Positions 57,653 through 64,000 of a stretch of 64,000 bases of DNA are shown here, in pieces; position 1 is the stretch's first letter; each line of letters opens with the position of its first letter. The position numbers and the translations under genes were made by a program. Location: positions 68,009,072-68,073,071 of the forward strand of contig OU862907.1 of assembly GCA_917880885.1 (NCBI GenBank), given 5' to 3'. This DNA is from Limnephilus marmoratus. Lineage: Eukaryota > Arthropoda > Insecta > Trichoptera > Limnephilidae. The notes beneath the pieces were generated by a model. That model made no database searches. It had not been told where the DNA came from and worked only from the letters and a program-made list of their open reading frames with translations.

Positions 57653-57961
57653 CTAGCAGACCCGTCCACGCGTTGCTGTGGCTAACGAAACACAACGCCA
57701 TTTACCCAACCTTTATAAAATCCACACCATCCGCTCGCCAGCTGCCCGCTGCCCGCTGCCCGCTGCACGCTGCCCGTTGCATAAATTGAATATTTGAATT
57801 TCTCGGCTTTTCTCTACTATAATAAGCATTTATTATACATATAAACCTTCCTCTTAAACCACTCTATCTATTGGTGAAAACCGCATGAAAATCTGTTGCG
57901 TAGTTTAAAAGATCTATGCGCACATACATTTTGAGCGACTTCATTTTATACTATGTAATGA
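57653..57961 (-). mobile_element. 309-bp Helitron-like element
   Basis: The minus strand ends in a ccac...gcgtgg hairpin, then gtctgCTAG at 57653. The 5' end TCATTACATAGTATAAAATG is at 57961. Host bases A (57652) and T (57962) flank it, fitting A|T insertion. It contains a cgctgcc minisatellite-like patch at 57745-57780 and the words gaaaaccgcatgaaaat shared with 58070-58815. Confidence 0.65.
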
Positions 57962-58073
57962 TGATACCTACCACAAAACTTAAATTTCTACTCGTATAAT
58001 TTGGCACTTACCTATCTTATTAAAAAAAAAACTCAAAAATGCATATGCAACAAAAATGTATTTTTGACCGATT

Positions 58074-58815
58074 ATCTCTATCTCTACATATTATAAAGTA
58101 AAGTCTGTAGTACTGAACGGATTTTCATGCGGTTTTCACCAATATATAGAGTATTTCGTGAGGAAGGTTTTAGTATGTAATTTGTCAATGATTTGTGTAA
58201 ATTGGTTGAAACATAACGATAATTGTTAGAAGTGTCGGAAAAAAGTCCAGCCGCCTGGTAGCTTTCATCGAAAACGCTGCCTAATCCTTTTGGGATATAA
58301 CAAAACAACGCATGGTGGGATATTCCTCTTTTATAGATCTACAAAAAAGTCCGCGAAGGCATATATCTATCTTTTACGGATAGCTTACTATACACATTAT
58401 ATCTAATATGCAATTGATAAGAATAATAAAATAAGAAGATGGAATGCGTATAGTAAGCTATCCGTAAAAGATAGATATATGCCATCGCGGACTTTTTTGT
58501 AGATCTATAAAAGAGAAATATCCCACCATGCGTTGTTTTGTTATATCCTAAAAGGATTAGGCAGCGTTTTCGATGAAAGCTACCAGGCGGCTGGAATTTT
58601 TCCGACACTTCTAACAATTATCGTTATGTTACAACCAATTTACACAAATCCTTGACAAATTACATACGTAAACCTTCCTCACGAAACACTCTATCTATTG
58701 GTGAAAACCGCATGAAAATCCGTTCAGTAGTTTTCGAGTTTATCGCGAACAGACAGACAGACAGACAGACAGAAAGACGGCGCGGGGGGCTTTACTTTAT
58801 AATATGTAGAGAAGA
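58074..58815. mobile_element. Inverted-duplicate Helitron-like element
   Basis: Two arms of about 320-360 bp face each other around a short centre near 58398-58440. Both outer ends read tctctacatattataaagtaaag, resembling Helitron 5' termini, and no CTAG 3' end is present on either side. The left arm lacks about 60 bp that the right arm has (gacagaca repeat and cccccgcgcc). The arms are about 95 percent alike by eye. Confidence 0.7.
58748..58776. repeat. (gaca)n microsatellite
   Basis: About seven gaca units inside the right arm of the inverted element. Confidence 0.9.
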
Positions 58816-58816
58816 T

Positions 58817-59385
58817 TCAATACAAATTGCAATTTGTTTTAAGATTAAGTTGTATAAAGAAATTACTTGGAGATGAAGGTACCTATATTAAATAATCTAT
58901 GAATCATTGAATGGAAAGCTAAATTCTTGGTGCCACTAAAGAAGTTTGCTGTGTTTGAAGAAATAATTGTTTAGGTAATTTAGAAGGGACTTTGGATCCT
59001 GACAATTTTTTACCAAAATAACACAATCAATGTGTATGAATTGATAAGGTGTGCCGGAACCATTCTCTGATAATACAATGTTTACTTAGCACTTGTCGGG
59101 CTGCGTTACTTTTCCCGGTAAATTAGATTTATTTATAGATTAACCAACTGTAAAATATTAGGTATTTGAACTAAAGAAAATGTATTAGGCGATGTAGGCA
59201 AGCTGTTAATCGAACCAGCTACAAGTATCTCTGGATTCCTAGTCTAAGGTCTTAATAGGAATGGTTTAGCAAATCGTTTCGGTCCGTTTCATACAACATA
59301 TTAATAACGGATTTGCGATCAAAATATCCAACTAAACTGAAAAAAAATTTTTGTAGGTACCTACTTAAAAGGTGTATCAAATGAC
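58817..59385. other. Unannotated spacer
   Basis: No gene or recognised repeat. Confidence 0.45.
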
Positions 59386-59520
59386 TCAAGATGCTAATAT
59401 CTACAGCTTGTATGTCGGACGAATATCTGCAGCTCATATGTTGGACTAATATATACGAACTTCAAAGTGTGGACTAATATCTACAGAGCTAAGGTCGGAC
59501 GAATATCTATGACGTGACGG
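59386..59520. repeat. Degenerate ~28-bp tandem units (left of hAT)
   Basis: The core ggacgaatatctacag recurs in varied form near 59393, 59423, 59448, 59475 and 59502. The units continue at 63750-63790 beyond the hAT element, which therefore split the array. Confidence 0.7.
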
Positions 59521-60264
59521 CAGTGGCGTAGCGTGGGGGGGGGGGCGGGGGGGCGGCCCGCCCCGGGCGGCACTTTTAAGGGGGGCGGCAAATTTTTCCA
59601 ATAAATAATAACATTATCTTGGAAAAATGTAAACCATTTCAAATCATTATCCAACTATACTTTCGTTTACGAATCCAACTCTTTTTTTTATTTATTAAAA
59701 ATATCAATAGTTATATTTTTTAAGCTGCAAATTTCGTAATTCGTAGGAAAACTGTACGCATATTATGAGAGTAATACTGATTAAAGCTGATATCTGGCAA
59801 ACAGATTCACTCTTAATTAAAACCAGAATTGTGTTCAGAATGTATTAACGAATGAATTTCAGTTGTGTATTCATCTGCTGATAACATTTCGAAAGAGACC
59901 ATTATTTTATTCGAAGTGCAGTTTTAAAATTCTAGTTGCAAACGATGCATGTGCTGCCAGAATCAAAAAGAAACCATTTTCATAATCTGAGTGTAGTTCT
60001 AATCCGGCAAATACAGATTGAATTTAACCTGTCTAATCAAAGGAGGCGCAAATTATCCCACACATTTAATTTTAACCCATATATGCCCAGTGGGTCGTTT
60101 TTGTCCTGAAAAACAGGCTCTAGAAAAGTAGCAAATTGTTGAATGCAATCGCTTGTTTTCGACATCTAGTGCCGTTTATCGATGGGTGAAAGTACTATCT
60201 ACTAAAACAAACAGACAGTTTTGCTTCACGGTCAAAGTTTTAATTTCTGGTGACAGTTCAATTC

Positions 60265-60935
60265 ATGACTCAGTTGAAGTTGGCGAAAAAATCCGGTTTT
60301 GCTGAGAATAATGTAAGTTATATATTTTTCTTTATAAATATACCAATTATTTTGATTTTATTGTAAAATTAGATAGTTTACTTATCTAGTGCAAGCAAAT
60401 GAATCCAAAATAAATATTTTATTTCACAGATATAGTCGTCTAAACTTTTATGGGTCGCAAAATACCCCTTGGGCAAAAGTATACTCAATTGTTATTTTTT
60501 GTTTCTAGGAATAGAAGACCCCTGTGTACGAACGGTGTTGGAAAATTTGGACGTTGACGATGAGATACAAGGTGGGAATGTTTTTATTGACCCACCTGGT
60601 GATGGCAGGGTCTAGGACGGTGATTCCGGCAATGAAGAAGGTACATTTTTCCACGATTTATCCCGTCAACAGTTACTCTCACCTGCCAATCTTACTTTCA
60701 GACGTTCATTTGCTGAGGAAATTACATTCAGCGAAGATGAAGAATATGACAATACATCACCACTGTCACCGAAACAAGACCAGCGCGGTAGGGCACACAG
60801 AAGGGCACGCGGAAAATCACGGGGAAAAGCACGGATGGCTTACGGAAGGAGGCGTGGAAGGAGATGTCAAGCGGATGAGGAGCGCACTTGGGTGAAGAGA
60901 GACCTTCATAGGAACAACTGTGAGTGGATCAAGCC
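60265..60935 (+). pseudogene. piggyBac transposase, N-terminal part
   Basis: A possible first exon runs from ATG 60265 (MTQLKLAKKSGFAENN) to a gtaagt donor at 60313. An acceptor tttctag ends at 60508. The second exon frame reads IEDPCVRTVLENLDVDDEIQ, a TAG stop near 60612, then FFHDLSRQQLLSPAN, EEITFSEDEEYDNTSPLSP, a long Arg/Gly-rich stretch and WVKRDL. An acidic then basic N-terminus ending W-x-x-x-D-L is usual before the piggyBac catalytic domain. The exon phases as read do not match, so there is a frameshift or the start lies elsewhere. It is dead. Confidence 0.6.
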
Positions 60936-61149
60936 CTACCTAGGTCTATTACTACTCTATCTGAAAATAGTATAAAAAAAAGTTTTTCACGGTGCGTAAT
61001 AATCGTATTGAAAATAGCCCACTGTAAAAGAATGCCAAAAGAAGCGAGAGGATACTATATATAAGCATTGCACTTCGTTGCAAAATAATGGAACTGAAAG
61101 ACCTAAATCTGAACCAAGTCGAAAGATCCAAACAAGTGTACATTATATG

Positions 61150-61233
61150 GTGCGAAAGCACAATGCGGAGCACATGATCGAAAAGGCTCTGTCAAGACTT
61201 CACTGCGCTTTTTGTAAAAATAAAACGGTGTAA
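61150..61233 (+). pseudogene. piggyBac transposase, C-terminal tail
   Basis: The last 27 codons read VRKHNAEHMIEKAL then LHCAFCKNKTV and stop. The C-x-x-C pair fits the start of the cysteine-rich C-terminal domain of piggyBac transposases. It is separated from the N-terminal part by the deletion of the catalytic core. Confidence 0.45.
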
Positions 61234-61761
61234 ACAAACTTACATGCATAAATTTTCGCAGATTCATTCGTAATTTTTATTTAAAAAAAAAAAATCCGTT
61301 TAATTTACTAACGATGTCGATAAATAAATAATCAATAAAATAATGGTATTTTTATTCAACATGAATTCAAGGTAACGCATTTGACCCTGGGGTCGTTTTC
61401 GACCCATTAAAAAAACAACACTTACTCCACTCCCACCCCAAATTTTCAGTGAGAGTCTTTAAAACAATCCTTCAGGGACCCACATATCCTAAAATGAAAA
61501 AGATCGGAAACCAAAAATAGTTCTGGGCATATATGGGTTAAAATAAAATAAATTATGTCCCACACATTTAATTTTAAAATAAATTTGTGATTGCGATAAA
61601 AATTTTAGATACAGTTTTATCACTTTTTTTTTAAGAAAAGGAATCTGTATTTAAAATTTTAAGTTTATTCTATTTTAGGTACTTTAATTCGAATATTCGC
61701 AGGCGTGTATTTTTGAGCCAATTCACATTTCCAATATCAACATTTTAATATTTTTAAATAA

Positions 61762-62301
61762 GGTAAATTTTCGGGATTGGTGGCCAAGGCTATTACGAAT
61801 AATTTTTAGAAAAAAACTTTAGATTCGCCTTAATCACTTTGAAAGGAAACTTATTGCATCACGGCTGGCGGACAATAATGCATTTTAATTTTCAATGTCG
61901 TTAACTAAAATTACTTCGCGAACCGAAACTATTTACGCCCGCCCGCCATTTTGTCGCTGTCAAAATACGTTTTTGAATGGTTTGTTTGGCTACGCAGGGT
62001 TTGTGTAGCGGGCTTGTGTATGTTTTCTTTACTTTAAAAAACAGTCTACGTTTTTGAATGGTTTGTTTGGCTACACAGGGTTTGTGTAGCGGGCTTGTGT
62101 ATGTGACAAATGGCGGTGGCAGCGGGCGGGCTGTCGTAGTTCGGAAGTGAAATTTTATTTAACAACATTGAAAATTAAAATGCAATATTTTCCGCCAGCC
62201 GTGATGCAATAAGTTTCCTTTTATAGTGATTAAGGCAAATCTAAAGTTTTTTTCTAAAAATTATTCGTAATAGCCTTGGCCACCAATCCCGAAAAATTAC
62301 C
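61762..62301. mobile_element. 540-bp MITE with long inverted arms
   Basis: The ends are ggtaaattttcgggattgg and its near-exact reverse complement. Arms of about 140 bp enclose a centre with an ~80-bp tandem duplication (tttgaatggtttgtttggct...). The left hAT copy lacks this block. The target duplication is unclear (taa and aat at the edges). Non-coding. Confidence 0.75.
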
Positions 62302-62399
62302 AATGAAACATTTAAAATGCATGCGAAGAACAGGAAATTTTGTGCGCAAACATTTACAGGCAAAAGTCTAAAGATATTTTTTTCTTATTATTCGAAGGG

Positions 62400-62760
62400 T
62401 TAAACCAGTTCTCAGAATTATCTTATTCGAAGTTCATATATAATATTCTATTTGCAGACTATGTCATTGTATGTGCTGTCAGAATCAAAGAAAGAGCCAT
62501 TTTCATCTTCTGAGTGTAGTTTTAATTCGCCAGGTACAGATTTAATTTAAACCGGTACAGAATGTAAAATTCCAGTTGGATTCATCTGCTGACACATTTC
62601 GAAGGAAAACATTCTGTTATTCGATGTGCAGTTATAAAATTCAAGTTGCAGACTATTTATTAAATGCCAGAATCAAATAAAAACCATTTTCATGTTCTGA
62701 GTGTAGTTTTAATTCACCGCATACATACTGGTTTTGTGTTCAGAATACAACGATAAATTA
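62400..62760 (+). pseudogene. Degenerate C2H2 zinc-finger fragments (right hAT copy)
   Basis: A plus-strand frame gives RRKTFCYSMCSYKIQVADYL, then a stop, then KPFSCSECSFNSPHT. The C-x-x-C half of each finger is recognisable, while the H-x-x-x-H half and the TGEKP linker have eroded. It matches the minus-strand sequence at 1467-1900. Similar pieces occur at 59830-60010 and in 63066-63370. Confidence 0.55.
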
Positions 62761-62997
62761 AATAACGAGTTGCAGATTCATCCTGCATCGAGTGAAGCTT
62801 TACATTTGAGTTACATAATGCTGTAAAATTCTGAGAAATTGATTGTTGCGTGTGTAACTATTATTTCTATTATTTGGGGACTCAAACGCAGTATCAATCA
62901 ATCAAATTTGGTGTAGAATTTATAAACTTGATTTTCGTTAAAAGAATTCTCGTCAAATGTGATTATTAAATTTTTTTTACATATAAAGATTTCCATA

Positions 62998-63370
62998 TAC
63001 AACCCCCCCCCCCACCGCTTGAAGTACCCAAATAAGGGGGCGGCAAAATTTTCCTCCGCCCCGATGTTCTGAGTGTACTTTTAATTCACCACATACAGAT
63101 TCAATTAAAACCAGTTTTGTGTTCAGAATGTAAGTGCCGGCAGAATAAAAAAAAACCCTTTTCATGTTCTGAGTGTAATTTTAATTCACTGCATACAGAT
63201 TTAATTAAAACCAGTTTTGTGTTCAGAATGGAAGTACCGGCAGAATTAAAGAAAAACCCTTTTCATGTTCTGAGTGTAATTTTAATTCACCACATACAGA
63301 TGTAATTAAAACCAGTTGTGTGTTCAGAATATAAGTGCCACTAGAATCAAAGAAAAACCGTTTTGATACA
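62998..63370 (+). repeat. Internal copy of the hAT end plus ~100-bp finger units
   Basis: Bases 62998-63065 (a C-run, accgcttgaagtaccc, gcaaaattttcctccgcccc) are a second version of the terminal region at 63620-63710. They are followed by three units of about 99 bp starting ttctgagtgtaattttaatt. This mirrors 1-240 of the left copy. Confidence 0.7.
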
Positions 63371-63739
63371 CCGCATATTTAGCTTAATTTAAACCAGTTT
63401 TGTATTATCAATATAACAATAAGTTGCCGATTCATTGTGTACCAAGTGATTCCATACGTATGCTTGATAAAGATGAGAAATTCTATTACAGACATACGAT
63501 TCTCGATTTATGAGAGCTGTTATTTATAAATTTGGAGTACAATTTATAAGCATGATTTTATTGTAAGAGTACTCGGCACATGGGTTTATAAAAATAGGCA
63601 TAAAAAATAGGATATCTATCCCCCCCCCCCCGGTCAGCGCTTGAAAATCTGCGGAAAAAGAACTTGAAGGGGGGGGGGGGGGGCAAAATTTTCCTCCGCC
63701 CCGGACGGCCGAAACCCACGCTACACCACTGCGTGACGG

Positions 63740-64000
63740 TCCCAATGGTGACTAATATCTATGGAGCGTAGGTTGAACAATATCTACAGATGGCAGCTGA
63801 GCAAGAGGTTTTACGGAAAAGCATAAATTACTTCAATTACGTAGTTACTTATTACGTAAAGGCTTAAACGTTTAAAGTACATGATGTTTTTGCATAATAT
63901 TACGTATTTTGCTGTTTACGAGGACAATAATTTATTGAACACACATGGAGGTCATAATACAAAGATACTTATTTATTTATTTCGAAATACACAGCACCAC
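63740..64000. other. Right flank
   Basis: Two further degenerate units of the ~28-bp array (ctaatatctatgg, caatatctacag) are followed by AT-rich sequence with nothing recognisable. Confidence 0.5.

Larger units (their letters stand above)
60076..61537 (+). mobile_element. piggyBac-type element, internally deleted
   Basis: TTAA lies on both sides (60072-60075 and 61538-61541) and there is a perfect 15-bp terminal inverted repeat, cccatatatgcccag. TTAA targeting and CCC ends are the piggyBac signature. The left hAT copy has no such block here. It retains N- and C-terminal pieces of the transposase and lacks the catalytic DDD core. Confidence 0.93.
59521..63731 (+). mobile_element. hAT-type element, right copy, complete (4.2 kb)
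   Basis: Perfect 8-bp duplications, cgtgacgg, lie at 59513-59520 and 63732-63739. Terminal inverted repeats are cagtggcgtagcgtggg and cagtggtgtagcgtggg (one mismatch in 17), followed by G-rich or C-rich subterminal runs at both ends. It is the inverted relative of 1-3838. Without its two insertions (piggyBac 60076-61537 and a 540-bp element 61762-62301) it is about 2.2 kb. No transposase is visible, so it is non-autonomous. It carries degenerate zinc-finger fragments. Confidence 0.93.

Overview
This window looks like repeat-rich, probably heterochromatic DNA from an insect. A lepidopteran (moth or butterfly) is my best guess. The grounds are the mixture of APE-type non-LTR retrotransposons, an RTE element, a BEL/Pao LTR element, hAT and piggyBac transposons and Helitron-like elements with A|T insertion sites, plus the AT-rich spacers. 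I recognise no intact host gene, rRNA gene or confident functional tRNA. Nearly everything I can support is a transposable element, a broken transposable element, or a tandem array.

Layout. 1-3838 is the end of a large hAT-type element, minus-oriented relative to its second copy. It carries degenerate C2H2 zinc-finger coding fragments and is itself hit by two RTE fragments, a solo LTR and a MITE. It sits in a 3' fragment of a LINE called LINE-A here (3839-4475). 5057-9951 is a longer minus-strand LINE-A copy, split by a 3' fragment of another LINE (LINE-B, about 6978-8310). 10322-25953 is an almost perfectly homogeneous 174-bp satellite, 89 full units plus one partial. 27474-28117 is a 63-bp minisatellite. 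29909-35938 is the remnant of a minus-strand BEL/Pao element (gag, leader, LTR) split by LINE-2 (about 31015-34580). 35957-36906 is a 950-bp hAT derivative. 37.5-46.4 kb holds low-complexity arrays, an element with a repeated 14-bp motif, LINE 3' fragments, a 258-bp hAT MITE, a 52-bp minisatellite, a third LINE-A fragment and a hAT transposase remnant. 47494-49151 is a Helitron containing a LINE-A derivative made only of UTRs. 49.66-50.13 kb is a palindromic element, followed by two short hAT elements. 51.89-56.68 kb is the best preserved LINE (LINE-3: ORF1 and a nearly intact ORF2 with one frameshift). 57.65-58.82 kb is Helitron-like DNA. 59521-63731 is the second hAT copy, complete with TIRs and an 8-bp duplication, and it contains a piggyBac remnant and a 540-bp inverted-repeat element.

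How the parts fit together. The two large hAT copies lie in inverted orientation about 56 kb apart, and each acts as the empty site for insertions in the other. This lets target-site duplications, a solo LTR and a RTE 5'-junction oddity be read directly from the window. Several insertion orders can be deduced: LINE-A before hAT, LINE-A before LINE-B, BEL/Pao before LINE-2, Helitron before the UTR-only LINE derivative, and hAT before piggyBac. All coordinates of element edges were found by eye. Where no target-site duplication is quoted, edges are approximate.
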